Shown: positions 43,997-54,029, counted from the stretch's first letter. The stretch is DNA of 64,000 nt from Korobacter sp963703075 (GCA_963703075.1 OY969786.1:4650001-4714000), one strand, 5' to 3'. Made by a program: numbers and translations. Notes: generated by a model from the letters alone, not told the origin.

Positions 43997-46900
43997 TTAC
44001 CAGCTCAATTTCAGCGCGAACTGAAACTGCCGCGGATCGAAGGCCGCCGTTGGAGTTCCTGCCTCGTTCCACAGCGGATTGACGTCGGCCACGTTGAACT
44101 TGTTGACGATGTTGAACAGGTCCATGATCGCGTCCAGATGCAAACGTTCGCCGAAGTTCAACCGGCGTGAGACACGAATATCGTTAAACACGACGCTCGG
44201 TTCCAGCCCGGCGTTCCGGCCGAGGTTTCCGTTCAGGTTTGGAACCACACCGGTCGCGAGCACGTTGAGATAGCAGGTTGGAATCAGGTATCCGGTCGGC
44301 GAGTACTTGGAGGGTGCCGCGGTGTCGCCGCAGAGATCGGTCTGGCCGGATTGCGCCGTCATCGGCCGGTCCGTCGTCGCACCGAAATCGAAATTCTGGT
44401 CTTCGCCGCTCACGATGTCGAAGGGACGTCCCGCACCGAACTCGATGATCGGCGCAACCGTCCAGTCATTCATCAGCTTGCCCCAGGACCCGTTGTGGCT
44501 GGATCCCGAGTCAAAAACGCCGCTGAAGACGAAGCGATGGCGCTGATCGAACAGCGAGTTCGATCGTTCTGCCGCCGGGTCGTAGTTGTTCTGCGGAGTG
44601 AGTGTCGATTGCAGGTCGGTCGAGTCGTCGATTGAATGCGACCACGTGTACGACGCCAGAAACTGGAAATGATTTGAGAAACGTTTGCTGAAGTTCGCCG
44701 TGAAGCCGCTGTAGTCGGAAGTTCCGTTCGAGTAGTTGGCCGGGACATCGCTGAATGGAATCGTCCCATAGCCGCCCAGGCCGTCCGCCTGCAGCACGCT
44801 GTTGGCGAAAGCGACGGCCCCCGCCGGATAGTACGGTGCCAACGTAGGATTGAGCCCGGACGGACGGAAGAAGCTCACCAGAGCCGCCGGAATATACGGT
44901 CCAGTCGGGCCAGCCCCAACCGCATTCACTTGCAGCGGACCACCTTCAATGGCCGCCTGCTGCGCGGTGCCTGACTGGCTTTCCACGTAGTTGTACCAGT
45001 TTTGAATCAGCAGGTTGTTCTTGTTCGAGGCGTTCACATTGATCGGCCGGTTAAGGTGGCGGCCGCCGTTGAAGTTGTATTGCAGGCTCAAAGCGTAGCC
45101 ATGGCCGAAGTCATGATCCACGCTGAAGTTCACCTGCTCCGAGTACGCGTACACGAAGTTTTTCGCCACCGGGTATCCGAAGGGAAGCATGGTTAGCGGG
45201 AATGGTCCGCCACCGGGTCCTCCGGTGAGGAAGTTCTGATTGATCCAGATCGAATTGGTGCCAGGCGTCGGATTGAAGCGCTGCTGGCTGGGAATGTAGG
45301 TGAAAGAGGGCGGCAAGCATGCCAGATTTCCCTGGAACGCATTCGTCGCCGTCAAGGTGCCAATCGGGTCGGCGGGGTTGCAGGCGGTTGGCGATCCGCC
45401 GAAGAGCACGATCTGCGCATCCTTGGTTGCGTCCGCAACGTTGGAATCGAACGCCAACGCCAGCAGCGGATGATCGTAGAACATGCCGTACGACCCGCGG
45501 ATCGCTGTCTTGCCATCGCCGAACGGATCGTAGGCAAATCCAAAGCGCGGCGCCACGTTGTTGAAGTCGCGCGGAATGCCTTGCGTAATACCGAACGCGT
45601 TCTGCGCCTGCGCCGCCAGTGGCGTGGCCGCCGCAAACGTGGGAGTGAACTCCACGTCGTAGCGCACCCCGTAGTTCAGCGTCAGCCGGCTGGTCACCCG
45701 CCAGCTGTCCTGCAGGAAGACTCCCAGGGGAAGGTTGGTAAAGGCGTCGTGCGCATAGCCCACACCCTGCACCATGTCTTGCGGAATTCCCAGTCCATAC
45801 GCCTGCACCGGGTTGAGGTCGGGGAAGGCGGCCCCATTCGAGAGCGCTCCCACAGGAATCGATCCGAAGTCATACAAGCCGCCGAAGTTCACGGTAAAGT
45901 CTGCGCGTAACGGCAGGAAATTAGCATCGAAGCCGAACTTCACGGTATGACGGCCCTTGGTCAGGGTGAAGTTGTCGAGCGCCTCATAGCGCTGTTCCGT
46001 GCGGTTTACATAGGAGAACGGTTCGCGTCCGAAGAAGGCATAGCCCGGGATGTTGATGGCGACGTTGTCGCCCCCCGGCGCTTCCGCGGCGTAGTTATAG
46101 AGCAAGCCCCGGCGTGCGTACTGGAAGCGGAATTCGTTGACCTTGTTATTGCCGAGGGTCCACGTGTCCGCGGCGGTCACGTTGAAGTCGCGATAGGTCT
46201 GGTCCGAGGTGCGCGACCAGGCATTCTCGCCGAAGTTCTGCGGCCCCTGCGCATTCACCTGGATGCCGGTCACCGTGCTCGGACTTACGCCGACCCGCAG
46301 CGACAGGGAATTATTCGACGAAATCTGTTGGTCCAATCTGCCCGACCACAAGCTCGTTCCTTCGAAAATCGGGAAGTTGCCGATCAAGCTGTTCATCGGC
46401 ACATAGGAGGCCGGCAGCGCGTTCGCCACTCCGGCCGTGACTGGCGTGAACATGTACGGGCTCGGGAGTAAGCCCAGGTTGTAGAGCGGATTTTTTCCTG
46501 TCAGCGCGGTGACCGATGTACTGCCCGCGAGCAATCCGAATTGCACCGCCTGCTGGATCAGTGCCGGATTGCCGGTTTGCACTTGTTGCCCGATGAACGC
46601 CGCCTGCTGGGACGTGAGCGGCAACTGCACGGGAACACCGAAGGGCGTGAAATCAAAATTCTGGAATCCAAAATTGTCCGCGCCAATACTGCTGTACCCG
46701 CTCTCGTGGCGGCGCGTCGTTTCATACGATAGGAAATAGAACGTGCGGTCTTTCTTGATCGCGCCGCCTGCGGTGAAGCCCGCCTGCACCCGCGTGTAGG
46801 CCGGGTTCGAGAGCGTGCTGAAAGGATTGACGGCCTGGATGTCGCGATTGCGCAGGTAGCCGAAGATGTCGCCGTGGAAATCGTTGGAACCTGATTTCGT

Positions 46901-47617
46901 GACGATGTTGATCACGCCACCTGAGGCGCGGCCATATTCCGCGTTGTAGCCGTTGGTCTGCAGCTGGAATTCTTGCACCGCATCCTGCGACACGGTCGAG
47001 CGCACACCGTTGACGGAGTTATCCACCGCGTCAGCGCCGTCTACTGTCACCAGGTTGCTGCGGGCGCGCTGGCCGGTCACGTTCAGCCCGGATGTAGGCG
47101 CCGCGCCGATCGAAGGTGCCGTATCGCGCGCCAGTTGCGAGTTGGTGAGGGCGAAGTTGATGTAGTTGCGACCGTTGATCGGCAGGTTGTCGATCTGTAC
47201 CTGGTTCACCGTGGTGGCTGATCCGGTGCGCTGCGTCTCAACCAGTTCTGCTTCGGAGGTCACGTCCACCGTCTCGTTTACGTTTGCGACCTTTACCTCG
47301 ACCGGCAGGATCGCCACCTGCCCGACCGTCAGGCGCACGTTCTGCAGCTCGGACTTCGCGAATCCCGCAGCTTCAATCGTGATCTTGTAAAGCCCGGGAG
47401 GTAAAGCCTGGAATACGTACTCCCCATCGCTTGTGGCGGCGCCCGATCGCTCGAAGTTTTGCGCTTCGTTGCGCGCGGTGACAGTCGCATCCTTGATCGC
47501 CGCACCCTTGGCATCCTTTACGGTGACCCGCAAATCTGCGGACGATCCTTGGGAAAACCCGAAAACCGCACTCAGGCACACTGCCGTGATTACGGCAAAT
47601 CGCAAAAAAGTACGCAT
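43997..47617 (-). CDS. TonB-dependent receptor, Oar-like
   Basis: 1206-residue outer-membrane receptor. Signal peptide (residues 1-23, AVFGFSQ), carboxypeptidase-regulatory-like domain (about 25-110, VTVKDAKGAAIKDATVTA), plug with PINGRNYINFALTNSQLA, and a barrel ending in FALKLSW. A Cys pair near the C-terminus (LCGDTAAPSKYSPTGYLIPTCY, 22 residues quoted in part) could form a disulfide. No SusD or hydrolase is adjacent, so its ligand is unknown. It has its own terminator and, upstream, a 150-bp gap. Confidence 0.92.
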   Translation of the reverse strand: MRTFLRFAVITAVCLSAVFGFSQGSSADLRVTVKDAKGAAIKDATVTARNEAQNFERSGAATSDGEYVFQALPPGLYKITIEAAGFAKSELQNVRLTVGQVAILPVEVKVANVNETVDVTSEAELVETQRTGSATTVNQVQIDNLPINGRNYINFALTNSQLARDTAPSIGAAPTSGLNVTGQRARSNLVTVDGADAVDNSVNGVRSTVSQDAVQEFQLQTNGYNAEYGRASGGVINIVTKSGSNDFHGDIFGYLRNRDIQAVNPFSTLSNPAYTRVQAGFTAGGAIKKDRTFYFLSYETTRRHESGYSSIGADNFGFQNFDFTPFGVPVQLPLTSQQAAFIGQQVQTGNPALIQQAVQFGLLAGSTSVTALTGKNPLYNLGLLPSPYMFTPVTAGVANALPASYVPMNSLIGNFPIFEGTSLWSGRLDQQISSNNSLSLRVGVSPSTVTGIQVNAQGPQNFGENAWSRTSDQTYRDFNVTAADTWTLGNNKVNEFRFQYARRGLLYNYAAEAPGGDNVAINIPGYAFFGREPFSYVNRTEQRYEALDNFTLTKGRHTVKFGFDANFLPLRADFTVNFGGLYDFGSIPVGALSNGAAFPDLNPVQAYGLGIPQDMVQGVGYAHDAFTNLPLGVFLQDSWRVTSRLTLNYGVRYDVEFTPTFAAATPLAAQAQNAFGITQGIPRDFNNVAPRFGFAYDPFGDGKTAIRGSYGMFYDHPLLALAFDSNVADATKDAQIVLFGGSPTACNPADPIGTLTATNAFQGNLACLPPSFTYIPSQQRFNPTPGTNSIWINQNFLTGGPGGGPFPLTMLPFGYPVAKNFVYAYSEQVNFSVDHDFGHGYALSLQYNFNGGRHLNRPINVNASNKNNLLIQNWYNYVESQSGTAQQAAIEGGPLQVNAVGAGPTGPYIPAALVSFFRPSGLNPTLAPYYPAGAVAFANSVLQADGLGGYGTIPFSDVPANYSNGTSDYSGFTANFSKRFSNHFQFLASYTWSHSIDDSTDLQSTLTPQNNYDPAAERSNSLFDQRHRFVFSGVFDSGSSHNGSWGKLMNDWTVAPIIEFGAGRPFDIVSGEDQNFDFGATTDRPMTAQSGQTDLCGDTAAPSKYSPTGYLIPTCYLNVLATGVVPNLNGNLGRNAGLEPSVVFNDIRVSRRLNFGERLHLDAIMDLFNIVNKFNVADVNPLWNEAGTPTAAFDPRQFQFALKLSW

Positions 47618-47767
47618 AGTCTCTCCAGCCGTTCAGGAAACCCACAAACCACGTTTCGAGCAGTCCTCCGGTGGGCACAGTCCACCGGCAAAAATGAATG
47701 GCTGCTCATTCTTCCGATCGGGGGTTTTTACACTAGGGGTCGTGAGGAAAGCAAGAGAGAACGTTGG

Positions 47768-48757
47768 TTACAACCGGAGTTGTCGGACGGCGTCGTCGCC
47801 AATGGGTATCTGAATACCGTCGACGGCCTCGCCCGGGCGGCGCAAGGCCCACGCCATGCGCGGTGTGTTGTGTGCCAGGCCGATCCGTCCCTGGGCGTCG
47901 AGCAGGATGATCCCGCCGTGCCCGTTCAGCCGCTTATGCAATCGCGCAATAGCGGCGTTTGCTACTTCCTGGGGGACGTCGCCCATCTCCACCCGGTCCG
48001 CCGCCCACTTGCTCAACACCAGCTTCATCATCGGCTCGCCCCATCCGGTGGTGGACACTGCGGCGCTCAAGTTATCGGCATAACACCCACAGCCGATCAA
48101 TGAAGAGTCCCCGATGCGTCCGGCCGCCTTGTTGAGAGTTCCGCCGGTCGACGTCCCGGCGGCGATATTGCCCGTGGTATCCAAAGCGACCGCGCCCACC
48201 GTGTCATGCGAATCCATGGGTGGCTTCAAGTGCTTGGCCGCCTGCGATTCCGGCCCGGCAAACTCCGGCGGCACGGTGAAAATCTGCTGCTTCTTCGCGT
48301 CTTTCCAGCGCACCAATTCGCGCTCGATGATCAGATCCTCGTTCGCGCACAGCGCCATGCCGTGTTCTTCTGCGAAGCGTTCCGCACCCTCGCCCACGAA
48401 GTAAATATGCGGGCTGTCGCTCAACACCTTGCGAGCCGCGCTAATCGGATTGCGCAAGCGTTCCACACAGCCCACCCCGCCTGCCTGCAATGTCGCTCCA
48501 TCCATCATCAGCGCGTCGAGTTGCACTTTGCCGTCTTCATTCAGGAAGGAACCGCGCCCGGCGTCGAAGGTGTCATCCTCTTCCATCGCAACGATCGCTT
48601 CCTGCACAGCGTCAAGCGCACTGCCGCCCCGCTCCAGCACGCGCCAGCCGGCATCGGCGGCGTTGCGCACGCCACCCCGGTGGGCGTCCACCGCGTCGTC
48701 GGGGATCGCCCACGCACCACCGTGCACCAGCAGAACAGGTTTTACCTTCAACGCCAC
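47768..48757 (-). CDS. isoaspartyl peptidase/L-asparaginase (Ntn hydrolase)
   Basis: Self-cleaving hydrolase that removes isoaspartyl residues or deamidates asparagine. The 329 residues contain the autocleavage site before Thr186 in HDTVGAVALD, the GTSTGGTLNKAAGRIGDSSL segment and DAGRGSFLNEDGKVQLDA. A signal peptide is not visible, so it is cytoplasmic. The start is GTG at 48757 with a weak ribosome site. Its stop lies 150 bp from the second TonB receptor start. Confidence 0.93.
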   Translation of the reverse strand: MALKVKPVLLVHGGAWAIPDDAVDAHRGGVRNAADAGWRVLERGGSALDAVQEAIVAMEEDDTFDAGRGSFLNEDGKVQLDALMMDGATLQAGGVGCVERLRNPISAARKVLSDSPHIYFVGEGAERFAEEHGMALCANEDLIIERELVRWKDAKKQQIFTVPPEFAGPESQAAKHLKPPMDSHDTVGAVALDTTGNIAAGTSTGGTLNKAAGRIGDSSLIGCGCYADNLSAAVSTTGWGEPMMKLVLSKWAADRVEMGDVPQEVANAAIARLHKRLNGHGGIILLDAQGRIGLAHNTPRMAWALRRPGEAVDGIQIPIGDDAVRQLRL

Positions 48758-48888
48758 ACGCTCACTGATGGATGACTTGCAAACGGGTCAGAATACACCA
48801 GGCTCACTGCAGAACGACGGCGCGAAGGTTGGCAGACTTTCAATCCCGTTCTCGGACCCGAAAAACACATCGGCTAATGACTGTTTGA

Positions 48889-49575
48889 TTATCGAGCAAG
48901 AGGCGATATTTCGGGAAGCGAGCTTTGCGATTGTCGTTGCGTCTGGGCCTCTCGCGTGACCGCGTCCTGCAGGATTTTCGTCTTCTGGTAGGTGTACACG
49001 ACGCGATGAATGACCGTGACCGTGGAAATCACCGCCGCAATCCACAGCACTGGCGCCATGCGGTTAAACAGTGCCCCGATGATGATCAGCACGATCCGCT
49101 CCGGCCGCTCCATAAAGCCGACCTTGCAGCTTGGGATCAGCGATTCTGCACGCGCCCGCGTGTAGCTCACCATCACCGAGCTGACCATCACGACCGCGGC
49201 CAGCACAACGTAAAGAAAACGGTTGGCGCGTGCGTAATACACCAGCAGCCCAAAGAAGAGTGCGACATCGGAATAGCGGTCGATGACGGAGTCAAAGAAT
49301 CCGCCGAAGATAGTGACCTGGTTCGTCGCCCGCGCCACGCGGCCGTCGACCATATCGAAAATGCCGGCGCCGATGATCACCAGTCCGGCGTACAGGAACA
49401 TTCGCTGTTGATTTTCCGCGCGCGCGAACCCGAAGAAGACTGCGGCCACGATGTTGATAACCAGTCCCAGGAAGGTCAGGACATTCGGGTTAATGCGGGT
49501 AAGCGCCAGCCCATCCACAATCTTGTAGAGCAGGACGCCGCACGTGCGTCCCACCGCATTGGTCCAGGTCATCAT
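48889..49575 (-). CDS. CDP-alcohol phosphatidyltransferase
   Basis: 228-residue membrane enzyme that joins a CDP-activated lipid with an alcohol such as glycerol-3-phosphate or inositol phosphate. The family motif DG-x2-AR-x8-G-x3-D-x3-D is complete in DGRVARATNQVTIF followed by GGFFDSVID. Six or so hydrophobic segments surround it. The sequence also resembles inositol-phosphate transferases, so the alcohol is uncertain. The start overlaps the greA stop by 4 bp. Confidence 0.9.
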   Translation of the reverse strand: MMTWTNAVGRTCGVLLYKIVDGLALTRINPNVLTFLGLVINIVAAVFFGFARAENQQRMFLYAGLVIIGAGIFDMVDGRVARATNQVTIFGGFFDSVIDRYSDVALFFGLLVYYARANRFLYVVLAAVVMVSSVMVSYTRARAESLIPSCKVGFMERPERIVLIIIGALFNRMAPVLWIAAVISTVTVIHRVVYTYQKTKILQDAVTREAQTQRQSQSSLPEISPLAR

Positions 49576-50042
49576 GCTTCGTCGTGAATTGTAGTGAGCT
49601 TCAGGATCTCCAACTCGCGCTTGCCAACCGGGGTGACCACCTCAACGACGTCGCCTTCCCGTTTATTCAACAGAGCGCGTCCGATTGGAGACGTGGTCGA
49701 AATCAGTCCCTGGGTTACATCCGACTCCTCGCTGGTCACGAGCTTGTACTGGATCTTCTCGTCCTTGGTCAGGTCGTGCACCTTCAACGTGGAGCCAATT
49801 GCCGCCCGGTCCTTGGGGATATTGCTCATGTTGACGAGCGACAGTTCCGCCATCCGGCTCTTAAGTTGGCCCAATCGCGCGCGCACAAACTCCTGCCGCT
49901 GTTTCGCCATGTGATATTCGGCATTTTCGCTGAGGTCGCCGAGCGCGACCGCCTTCTTCAGTTCGGCGGGAAGTTCATGTTGTAGCTCATGCTCCAGAAC
50001 TTCAATCTCCGCCTGGAGCTTTTGCTTAATATGTTCTGGCAT
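49572..50042 (-). CDS. greA: transcription elongation factor GreA
   Basis: 156 residues. The N-terminal coiled coil includes the family pattern LENELQHELPAELKKAVALGDLSENAEYHMAKQRQ in substance (LGDLSENAEYHMAKQRQEFV), with the acidic tip residues Asp and Glu needed for RNA cleavage by stalled polymerase. The C-terminal domain has ISTTSPIGRALLNKREGDVVEV. The length equals E. coli GreA (158). It is transcribed ahead of the CDP-alcohol transferase. Confidence 0.95.
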   Translation of the reverse strand: MPEHIKQKLQAEIEVLEHELQHELPAELKKAVALGDLSENAEYHMAKQRQEFVRARLGQLKSRMAELSLVNMSNIPKDRAAIGSTLKVHDLTKDEKIQYKLVTSEESDVTQGLISTTSPIGRALLNKREGDVVEVVTPVGKRELEILKLTTIHDEA

Positions 50043-50194
50043 ACTTCTGTGGGGACACCTTTCGAATCCTCGAATTATACCGCCGCATTCGGTAAGACTC
50101 TCGCCCCGCCCTCGGCGTTGGCTTGCTCATGCAGAAGCAGTCTTTTTCGCGCCTTCGGTACGAAAACATCGAGCTGCGTCGAAAGCCGCGTGAA

Positions 50195-50223
50195 TTGACA
50201 GTTTAGGGCCTTCAACGTACAAT
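50195..50223 (+). promoter_or_regulatory. sigma70-type promoter of carD
   Basis: TTGACA (50195-50200), a 17-bp spacer and TACAAT (50218-50223). It is a near-consensus housekeeping promoter. The start of the CarD gene is 59 bp after the -10 element. Confidence 0.8.
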
Positions 50224-50282
50224 AATTTACAGTCTACAGGTGCCCCCCCATTGGCTCGAATTGCTTCCCGGGTACGGTCTGC

Positions 50283-50819
50283 ATGAATAATATTCTCAGC
50301 TTTCTCGTTGGCGATAAGGTGGTTTACCCGAACCATGGGGTCGGCATTATCGAGCAGATCAGCAGCCGCACCATCGGCGCTTCTGTTCAGAAATGCTATT
50401 GGCTGAAAATCAAAGCCAGTAGCCTCCGCGTAATGGTTCCCTTCGATAGCGTGAATCTGGTAGGCCTGCGCAAGGTCGTCCGCAATGGCGAGATCCAGAA
50501 GATCATCGATTTCCTGACCGACGGCAAGTGCGAGAGCAATCACGATTGGAAAGACCGCTTTAAGGAAAATTCCGACCGCATGCGCACCGGTTCACTGATG
50601 GAAGTCGCCGGCGTTCTCAAAAGTCTGCTCGTTCTCGGCCAGGCCAAGCCGCTCTCTTTCCGCGAAAAGAAAATGCTGGAACGTGCCCGCTACCTGCTGG
50701 TCAGCGAACTCGCCATGGCCAAGGGCTGCGAAGAGACCGAAATCGAAGAGCTGCTCTCCAAGGCGCTTTCCAAGTGCAAACTGCGTTTCCCGGAAGCTAG
50801 TTCCATCGCCGAAGCCTAG
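50283..50819 (+). CDS. CarD-family transcription factor
   Basis: 178 residues. The N-terminal RNA-polymerase-interacting domain begins LVGDKVVYPNHGVGIIEQI and the C-terminal part is all-helical with REKKMLERARYLLVSELAMAKGC. CarD binds the RNA polymerase beta subunit and stabilises the open complex at rRNA and housekeeping promoters. The strong sigma70 promoter upstream fits its expected constitutive expression. It is a stand-alone gene. Confidence 0.92.
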   Translation: MNNILSFLVGDKVVYPNHGVGIIEQISSRTIGASVQKCYWLKIKASSLRVMVPFDSVNLVGLRKVVRNGEIQKIIDFLTDGKCESNHDWKDRFKENSDRMRTGSLMEVAGVLKSLLVLGQAKPLSFREKKMLERARYLLVSELAMAKGCEETEIEELLSKALSKCKLRFPEASSIAEA

Positions 50820-50904
50820 ACGCCAGTTTCTAATTCAGCGATCGCGCTTAGATCCTGAAATTTTGCCGCAAACCCCCACGCTCTCGCCGGCATCTCCTTT
50901 GGAC

Positions 50905-51168
50905 ATGTCTGGCATACTGCACATTTTCGGCTTGGCTCCCGACGTTTACCAGGTCGACTACACGCTTGGCACCGCGTCGTACGTGCGTACCTGCACCCGC
51001 GAGCAACTTGAGCACATTCTCGTAACTCCGGCAGCGTTTACCGACGATCTCATCGCCCAGGTTTTTGATGAGCTCAAAACGCGGAACAAGGTGACCGTCG
51101 CGGATGTGGCGATCCCGGAACATGAAACCACTTCGCTCGGATTCGAGCTGATGCCCAGCGACGCCTAG
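50905..51168 (+). CDS. small hypothetical protein
   Basis: 87 residues beginning MSGILHIFGLAPDVYQVDYT, with no membrane helix or signal peptide and a mix of Thr, Asp and Glu. The start at 50905 is chosen over longer readings since those would be in the wrong frame of the carD end. It follows carD by 85 bp on the same strand. I do not recognise the family and see no metal or catalytic motif. It may be a conserved acidobacterial protein. Confidence 0.5.
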   Translation: MSGILHIFGLAPDVYQVDYTLGTASYVRTCTREQLEHILVTPAAFTDDLIAQVFDELKTRNKVTVADVAIPEHETTSLGFELMPSDA

Positions 51169-51194
51169 GGTTTCCAACCTCGATGGGTTGGCGT

Positions 51195-52337
51195 CTATTC
51201 TCCCATCCAGTGGCCGTATCCCTCGAAACCCTCCACGTGATCGAGCACGATCTTGATCCCTGCGGTCAGCGGGATCGCCAGGATCAGTCCCATCGCTCCC
51301 CATAGCCATCCCCAGAAAAGCAACGCGATCGTCACCGTTAGCGGATTGAGTTGGAGCCGTTTGCCGATGATTTTCGGATACAGCACGTTCATTGCGAACA
51401 AGTGCAGACCAAGAGTTACCACGCCGAGAAGGACCAGTTTGTCCAGCGTCAGAACGCCCATGCCGGTGATAATCGGAGGGACCAACGCCAAGACGACGCC
51501 CAGGTAAGGAACGATGCTCAGAAAGCCGCTGATGAATCCGACAAAATAAAAGAACGGCACGCCGAGAAAGCCGAAAACAATCAGGCTGACCACACTCACG
51601 AACAATCCAACCAGAAGATTGCCGACGATGAAGCTGCGAATCATGCCAGACATCAGCCCCATCGTCACGTAAGCCGTGTTGCGGTTCTCCATTTTGAAAA
51701 GCATTACCGTCTTCGATCGCACGTGCTCTTGCCAACTCAGCATGAAGAACGCCAGGAACGGCACGAAGCTGATGGTGAACACGACCTCTCCCACCGACCC
51801 CAACGCATTCGTGATCGTGTCGGAATAGCTGGAGCTCTGCCGGATGGTGACCGCCTTCTTGTCCTCCGGGGACTGCGGCACGATCGATTCCGTGGTCTTG
51901 CGCAAGGCTTCCGCGCGGCGCTGGAATTTGGCTCCTACCTCTTTCACCTGCTTGCTGTATTTCGGCAGGTCCTGCATAAAATCCACTGCCTTGCTGTACG
52001 AAAGAAGCGTGACGCCATAGATCGCCCCCAGCAGCAGGAAAATCGCGATCAGCGCCGAGAGTGGGCGCGGCAGTCGCAAACGAATCCCAAAGTCCACCAC
52101 CGGCGCCAGAACGAATGCCAGCAGCACGGCCGAGAAGATCACCACGAGTACCATCTTCGCTACATACGCCAAAGCCAGCCCAGTCGCTACCGCCAGGATG
52201 AACAGCGCGGTCGTCTGCGTGCGCTGCATCCGTCGAAGATCGAGTTCCTCGGCTGTGCCGCGATCCACCGTGACCTGCGGAATCTCAGAAACGTCGTTCT
52301 CAGCCTTCGGTGCGACATCCAGCGGGTTGTTCGCCAT
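51195..52337 (-). CDS. AI-2E family transporter (PerM-like), copy 1
   Basis: 380 residues with about eight membrane helices and a soluble loop (about 85-145). Family features include FLVLGVPFFYFVGFISGFLSIVPYLGVVLALVPPII (quoted in part) and GKRLQLNPLTVTIALLFWGW. The Met at 52337 has GAGGA upstream. Members move autoinducer-2 or, in some cases, protons or small compounds, so the substrate is unclear. It is divergent from ruvX. Confidence 0.85.
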   Translation of the reverse strand: MANNPLDVAPKAENDVSEIPQVTVDRGTAEELDLRRMQRTQTTALFILAVATGLALAYVAKMVLVVIFSAVLLAFVLAPVVDFGIRLRLPRPLSALIAIFLLLGAIYGVTLLSYSKAVDFMQDLPKYSKQVKEVGAKFQRRAEALRKTTESIVPQSPEDKKAVTIRQSSSYSDTITNALGSVGEVVFTISFVPFLAFFMLSWQEHVRSKTVMLFKMENRNTAYVTMGLMSGMIRSFIVGNLLVGLFVSVVSLIVFGFLGVPFFYFVGFISGFLSIVPYLGVVLALVPPIITGMGVLTLDKLVLLGVVTLGLHLFAMNVLYPKIIGKRLQLNPLTVTIALLFWGWLWGAMGLILAIPLTAGIKIVLDHVEGFEGYGHWMGE

Positions 52338-52383
52338 TCCAGGGTTCCTCACGAGTCAGGCACATGCAAACTATAATTTCATC

Positions 52384-52836
52384 GTGGCCACTTTGATAGA
52401 GCCTTCCACGCAGCCTCACCGTCGAATACTGGCTCTCGACTACGGGACGCGGCGCATCGGGCTAGCGATTTCGGACCCGCTCGGCATTACCGCCCAGGGC
52501 ATCCCCACCATGCTGCGTAAGAACAAGCGCACCGACCTTGCCTTCCTGAAAGAGGTGCTCTCCTCCCACCAGGTTTGCGAAATTGTCGTCGGTCTACCTT
52601 TGCGACTCAGTGGCGCCGAGAGTTCCTCCACTGAGAAGGCGCGCGAGTTCGCCGAGTTGCTGCATAAGGAGTTTTCCCTCCCGGTTCATCTCTGGGACGA
52701 GCGCTTCACCAGCGTCGAAGCCAACCGCGTACTCCGCGAGAGTGAAATGAGCATCCGTAAACGGGGCGAGGCCGTCGATCGCCTCTCCGCCGTTCTCATC
52801 CTGCAAGGTTTCCTCCAGCGTCGCCAGAACCCATGA
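52384..52836 (+). CDS. ruvX: RuvX/YqgF Holliday-junction resolvase-like nuclease
   Basis: 150 residues from GTG at 52384, which leaves about 12 residues before the RNase-H-like core ILALDYGTRRIGLAISDPLG. Other motifs are VVGLPLRLSGAES and WDERFTSVEANRVL. The family processes 16S rRNA or DNA junctions. The gene is followed 89 bp later by mltG; ruvX-mltG is a common neighbourhood. Confidence 0.92.
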   Translation: MATLIEPSTQPHRRILALDYGTRRIGLAISDPLGITAQGIPTMLRKNKRTDLAFLKEVLSSHQVCEIVVGLPLRLSGAESSSTEKAREFAELLHKEFSLPVHLWDERFTSVEANRVLRESEMSIRKRGEAVDRLSAVLILQGFLQRRQNP

Positions 52837-52925
52837 GGGCTCCGTAGAGGGCACGGCACCCTTTAGCCTCTGTCCTGAGGGCAGCTATCCATGAACTTAC
52901 GCCCATCATCTAAACTGCAAAGCGC

Positions 52926-53906
52926 ATGCGTACGTTCTTCACCATCGTGCTTCTCCTGATCCTTGCCGCCGTCCTCTGGGTGGGGTGGGCCCTCTGGCTT
53001 CCAGTCACGCCCGCCGAGCCGAAGTTTGTCCTCCTGCGTCAGGGATGGAGCACCCGCCACATTGTGCGTGAGCTCAAAGCCAACGGAATCATTCGCTCCG
53101 AAAATGCCTTCCTTGCTATGCACGTGCTGCGCGGTGCGCGCACCTTGAAGGCCGGTGAATACAAGTTCGACAGCCGGGAGAATGCCCTCGTCGTCCGCGA
53201 CCGCCTGACGCGCGGCGATGTCTATGTACGGCAGGTCACCGTGCCCGAGGGTTACAACATGTTCGACATCGCCCAGGCGGTCGAACAAGCTGGCCTCGGC
53301 CCCGCCGCGGACTTCCTCAATGCCGCGCGCACCGACTTGTTTCTCGTCAAAGACATCGATCCCCAGGCACAATCGCTGGAAGGCTATTTGTTCCCTGACA
53401 CCTACGCTTTCACCCGTACGATGTCGGCGCATGACATGGCCGCCGCCATGGTTCACCAATTCCGCCAGCAGGCCAAGACAATCGGCCTCGCCGAAGACGT
53501 GCACCGGGTGGTTACGATGGCGTCGATTGTTGAGAAAGAAACCGCCGCCCCAACCGAACGGCCGGAGGTGGCCAGCGTTTACTACAACCGGCTGAAGGAA
53601 AACATGGCGCTCGCCGCCGACCCGTCGGTCATCTACGCCGCGTTGCTCAATGGTCGCTATCGCGGCGCGATCTACGCGTCCGACTTGCAGTTCGAGTCCC
53701 CCTATAACACCTACAGATTTCCCGGCCTTCCTCCGGGTCCAATCGCCAATCCCGGCCGGGCGTCGCTGGAAGCCGCCATGCATCCGGCTGAAACCCAGTT
53801 CCTCTATTTCGTTGCCGATGCGCAGGGCCATCACCGCTTCGCCCGCACGCTCGATGAACACAACCGCAACGTGGCGGCGTACCGTCACGCCCTCAGCGCG
53901 CAGTGA
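52926..53906 (+). CDS. mltG: endolytic transglycosylase MltG
   Basis: 326 residues. One N-terminal membrane helix (about 4-22), then the LysM-like region FVLLRQGWSTRHIVRELKANG and the YceG domain. The catalytic Glu is in MASIVEKETAAPTERPEVAS, with LAADPSVIYAALL and SPYNTYRFPGLPPGPIANPG. It cuts nascent glycan strands in the periplasm to end their growth. It starts 89 bp after ruvX. Confidence 0.95.
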   Translation: MRTFFTIVLLLILAAVLWVGWALWLPVTPAEPKFVLLRQGWSTRHIVRELKANGIIRSENAFLAMHVLRGARTLKAGEYKFDSRENALVVRDRLTRGDVYVRQVTVPEGYNMFDIAQAVEQAGLGPAADFLNAARTDLFLVKDIDPQAQSLEGYLFPDTYAFTRTMSAHDMAAAMVHQFRQQAKTIGLAEDVHRVVTMASIVEKETAAPTERPEVASVYYNRLKENMALAADPSVIYAALLNGRYRGAIYASDLQFESPYNTYRFPGLPPGPIANPGRASLEAAMHPAETQFLYFVADAQGHHRFARTLDEHNRNVAAYRHALSAQ

Positions 53907-54029
53907 AGACGAGCCTCAAACGCCACTGGAATTAACTCCCGGCTGCCCCTGAAAAAACTTTGCCACGTTATACTTTCTTTGCAATCTAAGGTTTGAATGC
54001 TTCTATTCTGTCTGGCCCAGTTTTAGAAC

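Noticed and set aside
51351..52376. 341-residue open frame opposite the AI-2E permease gene
   Set aside because: Antisense to a clear membrane protein; its Gln/Asp/His-rich sequence is typical of a reversed hydrophobic gene.
52863..53888. 341-residue open frame opposite mltG
   Set aside because: Antisense to a gene with conserved catalytic motifs; no recognisable domain.
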